This document shows, one piece after another, positions 47,498 through 56,814 of a stretch of 64,000 nucleotides of DNA. Below the pieces are notes generated by a model. That model was not told the origin of the DNA. It did no database searches and worked only from the letters and a program-made list of their open reading frames with translations. The number at the start of each line of letters is the position of its first letter. Position 1 is the first letter of the stretch. Both the position numbers and the translations under genes were made by a program. The stretch is from Pseudomonas helvetica (GTDB lineage Bacteria; Pseudomonadota; Gammaproteobacteria; Pseudomonadales; Pseudomonadaceae): contig NZ_CP150917.1 of NCBI RefSeq assembly GCF_039908645.1, forward strand, positions 6,025,001 to 6,089,000, read 5' to 3'.

Positions 47498-48685
47498 TCA
47501 ACCATCGGAGCGTGTTCCCAATCCCATGGCTTGCCGGGCGAACCAGCGTTTGGCCGGCGGCAACAGATCGAGGCCCAACAGGCCGATGTTGCGCCCCAGC
47601 GAAACCAGCGGCTGGGTGCTGCCGAACAACCGGGTGACTTGATCGGAGAAGCCCACGGTGAGGTTCTGGTCCAAACGCTGGCGTTCGCGATAAGCCTGCA
47701 AGGTGGCGAAGTCGCCCGGTGCACTCGGGCTGGCGAGCAGCGCTTCGGCCAGGGCCTGGGCGTCGCGCAACGACAGGTTAAAGCCCTGACCGGCAATTGG
47801 GTGCAGGCTGTGGGCAGCGTTGCCCAGCACGGCCAGATGCGGACGTACCTGCTCCTCGGCTTCGATCAACGACAACGGGTATAGATTCCGCGCACCGACC
47901 TGCTTGAGCGTGCCGAGGCGATAGCCGAACACCCCCTGCAACTCGCTGAGAAAGCTACGCTCATCGAGTGCCGCCAGACGCTGCGCGTCCATGCCCAAGC
48001 GAGTCCAGACCAGCGCGCAGCGGTTTTCCGGTAGCGGCAGCAAAGCCATCGGGCCGTCATCGGTGAAACGCTCGAACGCCATGCCGTTGTGGGCCTCGCT
48101 CGGGGTGATGTTGGCGATCAACGCACTTTGGTTGTATGGACGCTTTTTGACGCCGATCCCCAACTGCTCGCGCAAGCCCGAACGGCCGCCATCGGCCAGC
48201 ACCGCGAGCTCGCACTCCAGTAGGGTTTCATCGTTGAGAGTCAGGCGGTAGCCGTCTTCCAGCGGTTCCATGCGCGTGACTTCGGCCGGGCAGCGCCAGC
48301 TGATCACGTCCTTGTCCAGACCCTGCCAGAGGCATTGGCCCAGCCAGGCGTTTTCCACCACGTAGCCCAAGGCCGGAACGCCCTCTTCCATGGCCGACAG
48401 TCGCGCGGTGGAGAAGCGCCCACGGTCGGAAACATGGATCTGTTTGATCGGCTCGGCGCGGCGGGAGATTTCCTGCCACAGGCCCAACCGCTGATAAATC
48501 TGCCGAGCGCCGAAAGACAGCGCCGAAGAGCGCGCGTCGTAGCTTGGCTGGTAGCCGTCGCCGGGGGCGAACGGTTCGATCAGCACGATCTTCCAGCCAC
48601 GGGCGCGGGCGCCGGCCTGTAACGCCAACGCCAGACTGGCGCCCACCAGACCGCCACCGATGATTGCCAGATTGACTCGACTCAT
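47498..48685 (-). CDS. ubiH: 2-octaprenyl-6-methoxyphenol hydroxylase
   Basis: This 395-residue FAD monooxygenase is homologous to the next gene. It has LAIIGGGLVGASLALALQ, VLADGGRSGLREQLG and VLGNAAHSLHPIAGQGFNL. The start overlaps pepP by four bases (ATGA). The pepP-ubiH order matches the conserved pepP-ubiH-ubiI cluster of gammaproteobacteria. It hydroxylates the ubiquinone ring. Confidence 0.9.
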   Translation of the reverse strand: MSRVNLAIIGGGLVGASLALALQAGARARGWKIVLIEPFAPGDGYQPSYDARSSALSFGARQIYQRLGLWQEISRRAEPIKQIHVSDRGRFSTARLSAMEEGVPALGYVVENAWLGQCLWQGLDKDVISWRCPAEVTRMEPLEDGYRLTLNDETLLECELAVLADGGRSGLREQLGIGVKKRPYNQSALIANITPSEAHNGMAFERFTDDGPMALLPLPENRCALVWTRLGMDAQRLAALDERSFLSELQGVFGYRLGTLKQVGARNLYPLSLIEAEEQVRPHLAVLGNAAHSLHPIAGQGFNLSLRDAQALAEALLASPSAPGDFATLQAYRERQRLDQNLTVGFSDQVTRLFGSTQPLVSLGRNIGLLGLDLLPPAKRWFARQAMGLGTRSDG

Positions 48686-50016
48686 GCCGCCTGGGCTCGT
48701 GCAGCGGCCATCAAGGCCTCGATCTCGGCGACCGTTCTCGGCACACCGTTGGTCAGAATTTCACAGCCCTGCTTGGTTACCACCACGTCATCCTCGATGC
48801 GCACGCCAATGCCGCGCCATTTCTTCGCCACGTTCAGATTGCCCGGGGCAATGTAGATACCCGGCTCGACGGTCAGCGTCATGCCGACTTCCAGCACCCG
48901 CCATTCACCGCCGACCTTGTACTCGCCGACGTCATGCACATCCATGCCCAGCCAATGACCGGCACGGTGCATGTAAAACGCCTTGTAGGCTTCGCTGGCG
49001 ATCAACTCATCGACATCGCCCTGCAACAAACCGAGCTTCACCAGGCCTGCGGTAATTACTTGAACCGTCGCCTCGTGCGCCTGGTTCCAGTGCTTGTTGG
49101 GGGCGATCTGGGCAAACGCGGCAGCTTGCGACTCCAGCACCAATTCGTAGATCGCCTTCTGTTCCGGCGAATACTTGCCGTTGACCGGCCAGGTGCGGGT
49201 GATGTCGCTGGCGTAGCAGTCGATTTCGCAACCGGCGTCGATCAGCACCAGATCGCCGTCCTTGAGCTGCGCGTCATTCTGCTGGTAATGCAGGATGCAG
49301 CTGTTGCGCCCGGCGGCGACGATCGAACCATAAGCCGGCATTTTCGCCCCACCTTTACGGAACTCGTAATCGAGCTCGGCTTCCAGGCTGAACTCATGCA
49401 AGCCGACACGGCAGGCCTGCATCGCGCGAATGTGAGCCTGCGCGGAGATCCGTGCGGCTTCGCGCATCACCTTCACTTCTGCCGCCGATTTATACAGGCG
49501 CATGTCGTGCAGCAAATGATCCAGCGCAACGAATTCGTTCGGCGGCTGGGCGCCCAGGTTCGCCTTGGAACGAATCACGTTGATCCAGTCCATCAGGTGG
49601 CGGTCGAATTCCGGGTTGCTGCCCATGGCCGAATACACCCGGTCCCGGCCTTCGATCAGGCCCGGCAGGATGTCGTCGATGTCGGTGATCGGAAAGGCGT
49701 CGTCGGCGCCGAAATCCCGGATCGCACCTTCCTGCCCGGCACGCAGGCCGTCCCACAGTTCGCGTTCGGCGTTGCGTTCACGGCAGAACAGGATGTATTC
49801 GCCATGCTCACGACCAGGTATCAGCACGATCACGGCCTGAGGCTCGGGAAAACCGCTGAGGTACTGGAAATTGCTCTCCTGTCGGTAAACGTGTTCGACG
49901 TCGCGATTGCGGATCGCCACGGCGGCGGCCGGCAGGATTGCGATGCTGTTGGGTTCCATCTGCGCCATCAACGCCTTGCGGCGGCGGGTGTATTCCGATT
50001 TAGGGATATGAATCAT
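48682..50016 (-). CDS. pepP: Xaa-Pro aminopeptidase
   Basis: This 444-residue M24B metallopeptidase releases N-terminal residues before proline. Metal ligands sit in LVLIDAGCEIDCYASDITRTWP, HRAGHWLGMDVHD, TLTVEPGIYI and VRIEDDVVV. Length is normal. It lies between the ygfB-like gene and ubiH, with a translationally coupled ubiH. Confidence 0.95.
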   Translation of the reverse strand: MIHIPKSEYTRRRKALMAQMEPNSIAILPAAAVAIRNRDVEHVYRQESNFQYLSGFPEPQAVIVLIPGREHGEYILFCRERNAERELWDGLRAGQEGAIRDFGADDAFPITDIDDILPGLIEGRDRVYSAMGSNPEFDRHLMDWINVIRSKANLGAQPPNEFVALDHLLHDMRLYKSAAEVKVMREAARISAQAHIRAMQACRVGLHEFSLEAELDYEFRKGGAKMPAYGSIVAAGRNSCILHYQQNDAQLKDGDLVLIDAGCEIDCYASDITRTWPVNGKYSPEQKAIYELVLESQAAAFAQIAPNKHWNQAHEATVQVITAGLVKLGLLQGDVDELIASEAYKAFYMHRAGHWLGMDVHDVGEYKVGGEWRVLEVGMTLTVEPGIYIAPGNLNVAKKWRGIGVRIEDDVVVTKQGCEILTNGVPRTVAEIEALMAAARAQAA

Positions 50017-50043
50017 GGGCAGATGGAAGTCCCTAGCAAACGA

Positions 50044-50601
50044 TCAGTGCAGAGAAGGTTTGGCGGCCGATGCGGCAGCTTTGTTGTTCTCGGTGAACAG
50101 CAGCAATGGCGCGACCCGCAGGTACTCCATGACTTCCATATAGTCGCTTTCGCCGTCGTCGGATTCTTCCAGCGCATCTTGCACCTGAGCGATAGCCGCG
50201 AGATCCTGCAGGACTTCGGTGGCTTCAGCGCTCAACATGCTGCTGTCACGGCAGTTCAGGCCGAAACCGCTGAGGAAGCCCTGACACCACTGGCCCAGTG
50301 CGACGGCACGTTCGGTCAGCGGCGCGTCATCGGTCGGCAACAGCAGAACGACGGTCATGTCGTCGCTGGTCAGCTCGCCCTTGACCATCTCTTGCAGGCC
50401 GATCAGGGCGTTGCGGACGTTGTCTTGTGGTTCGCCTTCGAGCAGCTCGGCGGCGTCGACCAGCCAGCCATCGGCTTCAAAGCCTGCACCAGCGCAGCTG
50501 CGTCCGAGCAGCAGGCCGTGCAGTTCGGCAGGCGATACAGGATGGCCGCTGGTGCTCAGCAGGGTGGCGAAGGCTTGATACGGAGAATTCTGAATGGGCA
50601 T
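50044..50601 (-). CDS. YgfB / UPF0149 family protein
   Basis: This 185-residue helical protein has the family text [21 protein letters not shown] and [15 protein letters not shown]. It is the usual first gene upstream of pepP in gammaproteobacteria. Its role is not settled; YgfB has been linked to regulation in Pseudomonas. It is divergent from the zapB-like and zapA genes. Confidence 0.9.
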   Translation of the reverse strand: MPIQNSPYQAFATLLSTSGHPVSPAELHGLLLGRSCAGAGFEADGWLVDAAELLEGEPQDNVRNALIGLQEMVKGELTSDDMTVVLLLPTDDAPLTERAVALGQWCQGFLSGFGLNCRDSSMLSAEATEVLQDLAAIAQVQDALEESDDGESDYMEVMEYLRVAPLLLFTENNKAAASAAKPSLH

Positions 50602-50729
50602 GGGCAGCTAGGCGCCAGACGGCGCTATGTCTAGAATGAAGGCCTTGTATCCTACATCGACAGACTCGCCAAGACTATTAAAGGCTGTCCGCCAGTTACC
50701 GCCCATCAGACAAATCCCGTGGAACACGT

Positions 50730-50939
50730 ATGGAAGACACCGACTTGCAAGCGCTGATGGCCAGACTCGAGCTGCTAATTACCCGAGTCGAGCAACTTAA
50801 GAGCCAGAACGGACTCTTATTAGCTCAGGAAAAGACCTGGCGCGAGGAACGCGCGCACCTCATTGAAAAAAACGAAATCGCTCGGCGTAAGGTCGAATCG
50901 ATGATTTCGCGCCTCAAGGCCCTGGAGCAAGACTCATGA
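50730..50939 (+). CDS. ZapB-like coiled-coil protein (TIGR02449 type)
   Basis: This 69-residue protein is almost entirely a coiled coil (LMARLELLITRVEQLKSQNG, LLLAQEKTWREERAHLIEKN). It overlaps zapA by four bases (ATGA). Its length, heptad pattern and position in front of zapA match the TIGR02449 cell-division-associated family. Confidence 0.88.
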   Translation: MEDTDLQALMARLELLITRVEQLKSQNGLLLAQEKTWREERAHLIEKNEIARRKVESMISRLKALEQDS

Positions 50940-51253
50940 GTTCAAGCAATAGCGTTACCGTGCAGATCCTCGATAAAGAGTACTCGATCATTTGCCCCCA
51001 GGAAGAGCGCAGCAATCTGGTGAGCGCCGCCCGTTATCTGGACGGAAAAATGCGCGAAATCCGCAGCAGCGGCAAAGTCATCGGCGCCGATCGCATCGCC
51101 GTGATGGCCGCGCTGAACATCACCCACGATCTGCTGCACACACGGGAACGTCCTGATGTGCAGGCCAGTGGCTCGACCCGCGAGCAGGTGCGTGACCTGC
51201 TCGATCGAGTGGATCTGGTGCTCGCCACCGATCCGGATGTCAGCAAGGGCTGA
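50936..51253 (+). CDS. zapA: cell division protein ZapA
   Basis: This 105-residue protein promotes FtsZ bundling. The N-terminal globular part is VTVQILDKEYSIICPQEERS, and a C-terminal coiled coil follows. It is translationally coupled to the zapB-like gene. 6S RNA begins about 30 bases after its stop, the conserved zapA-ssrS-ygfA order. Confidence 0.95.
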   Translation: MSSSNSVTVQILDKEYSIICPQEERSNLVSAARYLDGKMREIRSSGKVIGADRIAVMAALNITHDLLHTRERPDVQASGSTREQVRDLLDRVDLVLATDPDVSKG

Positions 51254-51284
51254 TTCCCGAAGGTGGTTGCGGTATACTCGCGCC

Positions 51285-51461
51285 ACTCCCTGGGGTGCTT
51301 GCCAGTTGACGATGTCCCTGAGCCGATTCGCACTACCCTGGAAGTTGCACGTTGGGCTGGTGTGCATGTCCGCTAGACGGAAAGCCTTAAAGCCTACTGC
51401 ATCTTCCACCTTGAACTTTCGGGTTCAAGGGCTAAGTCGACAGCGGTTCATCCGGGGAGCC
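51285..51461 (+). ncRNA. ssrS: 6S RNA
   Basis: About 177 bases between zapA and the 5-formyl-THF cyclo-ligase gene have the 6S architecture. The 5' end CTCCCTGG pairs with CCGGGGAG at the 3' end to close the molecule. A TATACT -10 element lies just before (51273-51278). The gene order zapA-ssrS-ygfA is conserved in gammaproteobacteria. 6S RNA binds sigma70-RNA polymerase in stationary phase. Ends are estimated from the closing stem. Confidence 0.85.
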
Positions 51462-51469
51462 TATATTCA

Positions 51470-51503
51470 AGCCGATGCCGGTTTTTGCCGGCATCGGCTT
51501 TTT
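51470..51503 (+). terminator. terminator after 6S RNA
   Basis: AGCCGATGCCGG and CCGGCATCGGCT pair around TTTTTG and end in five T residues, just before the cyclo-ligase gene. Confidence 0.85.
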
Positions 51504-51544
51504 ACGATGTCACCGCCCTGGTGCCCTCGACACTCGAACAGCCC

Positions 51545-52156
51545 ATGACGATGACCGAACCTGCGCCGCTATCTCGCCCGCAACTTCGACGCATGCTGCG
51601 CCAGGCCCGTCGCGCACTGAGCAACAGTGAGCAGCGCCAGGCCGCTCGCGGGCTGTATCGGCAATTGGCGCAACATCCGTTGTTCCGCCGCGCAAAACAC
51701 ATCTCCCTGTACCTGCCTACCGACGGTGAAATCGATCCGCGCCTGTTGCTGCGCGCCGCTCAACGCCGGGGCAAGGCGACTTACCTGCCGGTACTCAGCG
51801 CCTGGCCGCGAACCAAGATGGTCTTTCAGCGCATTCACCCCGGTGAAAAGCTGCGGCCTAACCGCTTTCGCATTCTCGAACCACGGGTCAACCAGGCTAA
51901 GCAACGCAAGGTCTGGGCACTGGACCTGGTGTTGTTGCCGCTGGTCGGTTTTGACGAACACGGCGGACGCCTGGGGATGGGGGGCGGCTTCTATGATCGC
52001 AGCCTGGCCTATCTGGCGCGCCGCAAGACCTGGCGCAAGCCGACGCTGCTGGGGCTGGCCCATGAATGCCAGAAAGTCGAAAAACTGGATCAAGCGAGCT
52101 GGGATGTACCGATGCAGGGAACGGTGACTGACAGGAAGTGGTATTTCGCGGACTAG
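51545..52156 (+). CDS. ygfA: 5-formyltetrahydrofolate cyclo-ligase
   Basis: This 203-residue enzyme converts 5-formyl-THF to 5,10-methenyl-THF. It has the N-terminal RPQLRRMLRQARRAL, the YLPTDGEID strand and the C-terminal GFDEHGGRLGMGGGFYDRSLA, the family signature. The ATG at 51545 (or the one two codons on, 51551) is chosen; a start at 51485 would overlap the 6S terminator. It follows ssrS as in other gammaproteobacteria. Confidence 0.93.
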   Translation: MTMTEPAPLSRPQLRRMLRQARRALSNSEQRQAARGLYRQLAQHPLFRRAKHISLYLPTDGEIDPRLLLRAAQRRGKATYLPVLSAWPRTKMVFQRIHPGEKLRPNRFRILEPRVNQAKQRKVWALDLVLLPLVGFDEHGGRLGMGGGFYDRSLAYLARRKTWRKPTLLGLAHECQKVEKLDQASWDVPMQGTVTDRKWYFAD

Positions 52157-52198
52157 ATCTGGACGCCACTGCCATCAGCAGCGTCGCTTGCAGCGGTT

Positions 52199-52357
52199 TT
52201 AGCGCTTGTGCGGCTTTAGAGGTTGTTGCTGTTGTTGCGCGACTTCGATCGGTGCATCAGTCTTGTTTGCCCAGAGGCTTTGCGCATACCCCGTGGTTAC
52301 GACGCCCAGGCCGAACACAATCACTAAAATCCACAGTAAATCCGGTTTGCGTTTCAT
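52199..52357 (-). CDS. small single-TM membrane protein
   Basis: This 52-residue frame reads MKRKPDLLWILVIVFGLGVV, then TTGYAQSLWANKTDAPIEVA and a Gln-run tail ending QPLKPHKR. A positively charged start, one hydrophobic helix (about 8-24) and a short polar C terminus suggest a type-II-like inner-membrane miniprotein. GGGG lies about ten bases before the ATG at 52357. It lies convergent to the cyclo-ligase gene. Function is unknown. Confidence 0.75.
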   Translation of the reverse strand: MKRKPDLLWILVIVFGLGVVTTGYAQSLWANKTDAPIEVAQQQQQPLKPHKR

Positions 52358-52556
52358 CGATTGCCCCCCTCAAGGCATGTCGCACACGATGACAGCAACG
52401 GTATCCGAAATAGGCCGTGCTTGCCGCGTCTCGCTTAAAAGTCCGGCATTTTGCGGTAACGTGAAGCGACACGCAAACGCTGGCGTCAACCGACCGTCGG
52501 TTTGTCATAAAATCGCCGGACAACGTTCCCGACCACCGCTTTCGGAGCAAAAAAAG

Positions 52557-53006
52557 ATGGCCTACTGGCTTATGAAATCCGAGCCCGACGAGCTCTCGAT
52601 CAAAGGCCTGGAGAAGCTCGGCGAAGCCCGCTGGGACGGCGTTCGCAACTATCAGGCACGCAACTTCCTGCGGGCCATGGCGGTTGGCGACGAGTTTTTC
52701 TTTTACCACTCCAGCTGCCCTGAACCGGGCATCGCCGGGATCGGTCGAATCATCGAAGCGGCATACCCGGACCCGACGGCGCTGGAACCCGAGAGTGTTT
52801 ACTTCGACCCGAAGGCCACGCCCGAGAAAAATGCCTGGAGCGCGATCAACGTTGGTCACGTCGAGACATTTCCCAAAGTGCTGAAGCTCGACTATCTGAA
52901 ACAGCAGACAGCACTGTCGGAGATGCCGCTGGTACAGAAAGGTTCGCGATTGTCGGTGATGCCGGTGACCGCCGAACAATGGGCGGCGGTGCTCGACCTG
53001 CGCTAA
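52557..53006 (+). CDS. EVE domain protein
   Basis: This 149-residue protein is a single EVE (PUA-like) domain: AYWLMKSEPDELSIKGLEK, WDGVRNYQARNFLRAMAVGD, FFYHSSCPEPGIAGIGRI and the C-terminal SRLSVMPVTAEQWAAVL. EVE domains are thought to bind modified bases in nucleic acids. The ATG at 52557 follows GGAGCAAAAAAAG. It is monocistronic. Confidence 0.93.
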   Translation: MAYWLMKSEPDELSIKGLEKLGEARWDGVRNYQARNFLRAMAVGDEFFFYHSSCPEPGIAGIGRIIEAAYPDPTALEPESVYFDPKATPEKNAWSAINVGHVETFPKVLKLDYLKQQTALSEMPLVQKGSRLSVMPVTAEQWAAVLDLR

Positions 53007-53128
53007 ATAATGCAGAACCGGCCGGTCACCTGGTCAATCGGGTTAGGCTTGGCCTTCAGTTGACGGACATCAAGGCGCCTCGGCGCTCGCCCGTTCAAAC
53101 TAGGACGTTACCGTCGCAGGATGCCCGA

Positions 53129-54094
53129 ATGTCAACGCACAGCCGTTCTTCGATTTTTTTCGCCAGCTCTCTGATCATTCTGCTGCTGGCCGCCGGGGGC
53201 TTTGGTTACTGGAAATCGATGCATGACCGCCTGCCTGAAGGCCTGTATGTCGGCAACGGACGCCTCGAAGCCACCGAAGTGCAGATCGCCAGTAAAACGC
53301 CTGGGCGACTGGCCGAAGTGCGCGTCAATGAAGGCGACAAGGTGATCAAGGGGCAATTGCTGGCGCGCATGGACACCCGCACCCTCGAAGCCCAGCGCAA
53401 CCAGGCCGAGGCCGAAGTACTGCGCGCCCGGGAGAACCTTTCTGCCGCCCAGGCCAATGTGCAACTGCGCCAGAGCGAACTATTGCTCGCCCAACAGGAA
53501 CTCAAACGCTCCCAGGAACTGTTCAGGCGCGGTTACGCCAGCGGCCAGATCATCGATCAACAACAGGCGCGCTTCGACACCGCCAATGCCGCCGTCGCAG
53601 CGGCCCGCGCCCAGGTTTCGGCCGTCGGGGCCGCCATTGGCGCAGCTCAGGCACAGGTCGCCCAACTGACCAGCGAAATCGACGACAGCAGTTTGCGGGC
53701 ACCGATCGACGGCGTCATCCAGCTGCGCATGGCCGAGCCCGGCGAAGTGCTCGGTGCGGGCGGACGCGTATTAATGCTGATCGATCCGAATGATCAGTAC
53801 ATGAATCTTTACCTCTCAGCGTCCGTGACCGGGCGCCTGACCGTCGGCGATGAAGCCCGGATCCTGCTCGACGCCCTGCCCGGCCATCCACTGCCGGCAA
53901 AAATCAGTTTCGTGGCGGCCAAATCGCAGTTCACACCCAAAGAGGTCGAAACGCGCGACGAGCGGCAAAAGCTGGTGTTCCGCGTCAAGCTGCGACTGAC
54001 TGACCCGAGCGCCATGCCCCAGGCCAAACCGGGCATGCCCGGTGCCGGCTATGTGCGCACCGCCCCTGTTGACTGGCCGGCCAATCTGCAATGA
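53129..54094 (+). CDS. yhiI: HlyD family membrane fusion protein (YhiI type)
   Basis: This 321-residue periplasmic adaptor has an N-terminal membrane anchor (IFFASSLIILLLAAGGFGYW), a lipoyl-like half (RLEATEVQIASKTPGRLAEV, and APIDGVIQLRMAEPGEVLGA) and a long helical hairpin rich in Gln/Ala (about 100-190). AGGA seven bases before the ATG at 53129 fixes the start. It overlaps the downstream ATPase gene by ATGA. It should link the ABC exporter to an outer-membrane channel. Confidence 0.92.
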   Translation: MSTHSRSSIFFASSLIILLLAAGGFGYWKSMHDRLPEGLYVGNGRLEATEVQIASKTPGRLAEVRVNEGDKVIKGQLLARMDTRTLEAQRNQAEAEVLRARENLSAAQANVQLRQSELLLAQQELKRSQELFRRGYASGQIIDQQQARFDTANAAVAAARAQVSAVGAAIGAAQAQVAQLTSEIDDSSLRAPIDGVIQLRMAEPGEVLGAGGRVLMLIDPNDQYMNLYLSASVTGRLTVGDEARILLDALPGHPLPAKISFVAAKSQFTPKEVETRDERQKLVFRVKLRLTDPSAMPQAKPGMPGAGYVRTAPVDWPANLQ

Positions 54095-56814
54095 CCGCTC
54101 CGGCGCTGCACATCTCCGGCCTCCAGCACCGTTATGGCAAGCAACAGGCACTGGCCGACATCGCGTTCAGCCTGCCGGCCGGCACTCGCTGCGGGCTGAT
54201 CGGCCCGGATGGCGCCGGCAAGTCGAGCCTGCTGGGGCTGATCGCCGGCGTGAAAACCCTGCAACAAGGCCAACTGGAGGTGCTCGGCGGCTCAATCCAG
54301 GATCGCCTTCATCGCAACAGCCTCTACGCTCGTATTGCGTTCATGCCCCAAGGCCTGGGCGGCAATCTGTACCCCGAACTGTCGATCCGCGAGAACATCC
54401 ACTTTTTTGCCACCCTGTTCGGGCTCTCGAAAGCCGACTTCGAACAGCGCATGCGTAGTCTGTTGCTGGCCACTGATCTGCTGGGTTTTGCCGATCGTCC
54501 TGCAGGCAAGCTGTCGGGCGGCATGAAACAGAAGCTCGGACTCTGCTGTGCGCTGATTCACGAGCCGGATTTGCTGATCCTCGACGAACCCACCACCGGT
54601 GTCGATCCCTTGTCACGGCGGCGCTTCTGGGAGCTGATCGACGATGTACGTCGCCAACGCCCGCAGCTGACGTTGCTGGTCGCCACTGCCTACATGGAAG
54701 AAGCCGAGCAATTCGAACACTGCCTGATGCTCGACGGCGGCAAGCTGATCGCTACCGGCATGACGCACGAACTGGTCGCTGTCACCGCCAGCGGTAAACT
54801 CGATGAAGCGTTCACCCATTTTCAAGGCAGCCGCGACCACGACAAGCAACCGCTAGTCATTGCCCCCAGAACCCGCGCCAGCACCGACATTGCCATCGAA
54901 GCCCACGACCTGACCCTGCGTTTCGGTGATTTCACCGCGGTAGACAAGGTCAGCTTTGCCATCGGACGCGGGGAGATTTTCGGCTTCCTGGGCTCCAACG
55001 GCTGCGGCAAAACCACCACGATGAAAGTCCTCACCGGGCTGATTCCGGCCAGCGAAGGCCGCGCCTCGCTGCTGGGCAATCCGGTGGACGCCAAGGACCT
55101 GGCTACCCGCAAACGGGTCGGCTTCATGTCTCAAAGCTTCTCGCTGTATGGCGAACTCAGCGTGCGGCGGAACCTGGATTTGCATGCGCGACTGTTCGAT
55201 TTGCCCAAAACCGACAGTGCCCGGCGCATCGACGAACTGATCCAGCGCTTCAAGCTGGGCAGCGTCGCCGAACAGCAGTCCGGCGCATTGCCGTTGGGCC
55301 TGCGCCAGCGTTTGTCGCTGGCGGTGGCGGTGCTGCATCGCCCGGAAGTGTTGATCCTCGACGAACCGACCTCCGGCGTGGACCCGGCAGCACGGGACGA
55401 TTTCTGGCGGCTGTTGATCGAGTTGTCGCGTGAGCAAGGTGTAACGATCTTCCTCTCGACCCACTTCATGAACGAAGCCCAGCGCTGCGACCGCATTTCG
55501 CTGATGCACGCGGGCAAGGTACTGGCCTGCGATACCCCGGCGGCGCTGCAACAGCAGTTCGGGGGGCAGACCCTGGAAGCGGCATTTGTTACCTGCCTGG
55601 AACAAGCTCAAGGCCCGGCCGAGTCACCGACGCCTGCTGTCCCTGCCGACGCCACGATCAACCCGGTCATGCAGTTGAAGGATCGCGGCTTCAGCCTCGG
55701 ACGCTTGCTGGCGGTCGCCAGTCGCGAAGGCAAGGAATTGCTGCGGGACAAAGTACGAATGGCCTTCGCCCTGCTGGGGGCGATTTTCATGATGGTGATC
55801 TTCGGCTACGGCATTTCCCTGGACGTGGAAAAACTCGCCTTCGCCGTCTACGACCAGGACCAGACGCCGCAAAGCCGCGCCTACCTGGAAGCTTTTCGCG
55901 GCTCTCGCTACTTCAGCGAGCAGCCGTCGATCCGTGATGCCGCAGAGCTGCATCGCCGTCTTCAGCGCTCGGAAATCAAATTGGCACTGGAGATCCCGCC
56001 AGGCTTTGGTCGCGACCTGTACGCCGGTCGCCAACCGACCGTGGCGGCCTGGCTCGATGGCGGCATGCCGTTTCGCGCCGAGACCAGTCGCAACTATGTA
56101 GAGGCCGTGCACCTGGCCAACATTGAACAACTGGCCGAGCAGAGCAGCCCTGCGCTGAATCGACAGTCAGCCGCCAAACTGGAAACCCGTTTCCGCTACA
56201 ACCAGGATGTGGTCAGCGTCAACGCCATCGGGCCCGGGGTGATGGCGCTGATCCTCGCGTTCATTCCGGCCATGCTCACTGCGCTGGGGATCGTGCGGGA
56301 GAAAGAGCTCGGCTCGATCACCAACTTCTACGCCACGCCCCTGACCCGCCTGGAGTTTTTGCTGGGTAAACAGGCGCCATATCTGCTGGTGAGCCTGATC
56401 AACCTCGCGGTCCTGACGGCCATGAACCGCTGGCTCTTCGGCGTGCCATTCAAGGGCAGTGCGTTGACCCTGGCCTTCGGCGGGTTGCTGTATGTGCTGG
56501 CAACCACCAGCATGGGCCTGCTGATTTCGGCGTTCACCCGGACCCAGATCGCCGCCATCCTCGGCACCATGATCATCACCAGCCTGCCGACCATCCAGTT
56601 TTCCGGGCTGATCGTGCCGCGCTCATCTCTCGATGGCGCGGCGGCGGTCATGGGCATGCTGTTTCCGGCGGGCTACTTCCTCGACATTACCGTCGGCACC
56701 TTCACCAAGGCGCTGGATATACGGCAGTTATGGCCGCAGTGCCTGGCGCTGTTCGGATTCTTTATCGGGTTCACCGGGCTCAGCCTGGTCATGCTGAAAA
56801 AGCAGGAGGCCTGA
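54091..56814 (+). CDS. rbbA: fused ABC exporter with two ATPase domains (RbbA/YhiH type)
   Basis: This 907-residue protein has two ATPase domains followed by an ABC-2 membrane domain. NBD1 (about 1-230) has Walker A GPDGAGKSS, signature LSGGMKQKLGL and LLILDEPTTGVD. NBD2 (about 265-480) has GSNGCGKTTTM and VLILDEPTSGVD, but its signature reads LPLGLRQRLSL instead of LSGGQ. The C-terminal part (from about 545) has six TM segments with a large periplasmic loop after the first. It overlaps yhhJ. The layout matches E. coli yhiI-rbbA-yhhJ; the substrate is unknown. Confidence 0.92.
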   Translation: MTAPALHISGLQHRYGKQQALADIAFSLPAGTRCGLIGPDGAGKSSLLGLIAGVKTLQQGQLEVLGGSIQDRLHRNSLYARIAFMPQGLGGNLYPELSIRENIHFFATLFGLSKADFEQRMRSLLLATDLLGFADRPAGKLSGGMKQKLGLCCALIHEPDLLILDEPTTGVDPLSRRRFWELIDDVRRQRPQLTLLVATAYMEEAEQFEHCLMLDGGKLIATGMTHELVAVTASGKLDEAFTHFQGSRDHDKQPLVIAPRTRASTDIAIEAHDLTLRFGDFTAVDKVSFAIGRGEIFGFLGSNGCGKTTTMKVLTGLIPASEGRASLLGNPVDAKDLATRKRVGFMSQSFSLYGELSVRRNLDLHARLFDLPKTDSARRIDELIQRFKLGSVAEQQSGALPLGLRQRLSLAVAVLHRPEVLILDEPTSGVDPAARDDFWRLLIELSREQGVTIFLSTHFMNEAQRCDRISLMHAGKVLACDTPAALQQQFGGQTLEAAFVTCLEQAQGPAESPTPAVPADATINPVMQLKDRGFSLGRLLAVASREGKELLRDKVRMAFALLGAIFMMVIFGYGISLDVEKLAFAVYDQDQTPQSRAYLEAFRGSRYFSEQPSIRDAAELHRRLQRSEIKLALEIPPGFGRDLYAGRQPTVAAWLDGGMPFRAETSRNYVEAVHLANIEQLAEQSSPALNRQSAAKLETRFRYNQDVVSVNAIGPGVMALILAFIPAMLTALGIVREKELGSITNFYATPLTRLEFLLGKQAPYLLVSLINLAVLTAMNRWLFGVPFKGSALTLAFGGLLYVLATTSMGLLISAFTRTQIAAILGTMIITSLPTIQFSGLIVPRSSLDGAAAVMGMLFPAGYFLDITVGTFTKALDIRQLWPQCLALFGFFIGFTGLSLVMLKKQEA

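Noticed and set aside
48934..50634. 566-residue plus-strand frame antisense to pepP and the ygfB-like gene
   Set aside because: Long antisense frames are expected in high-G+C genes; the translation has no recognisable domain and the minus-strand genes are certain.
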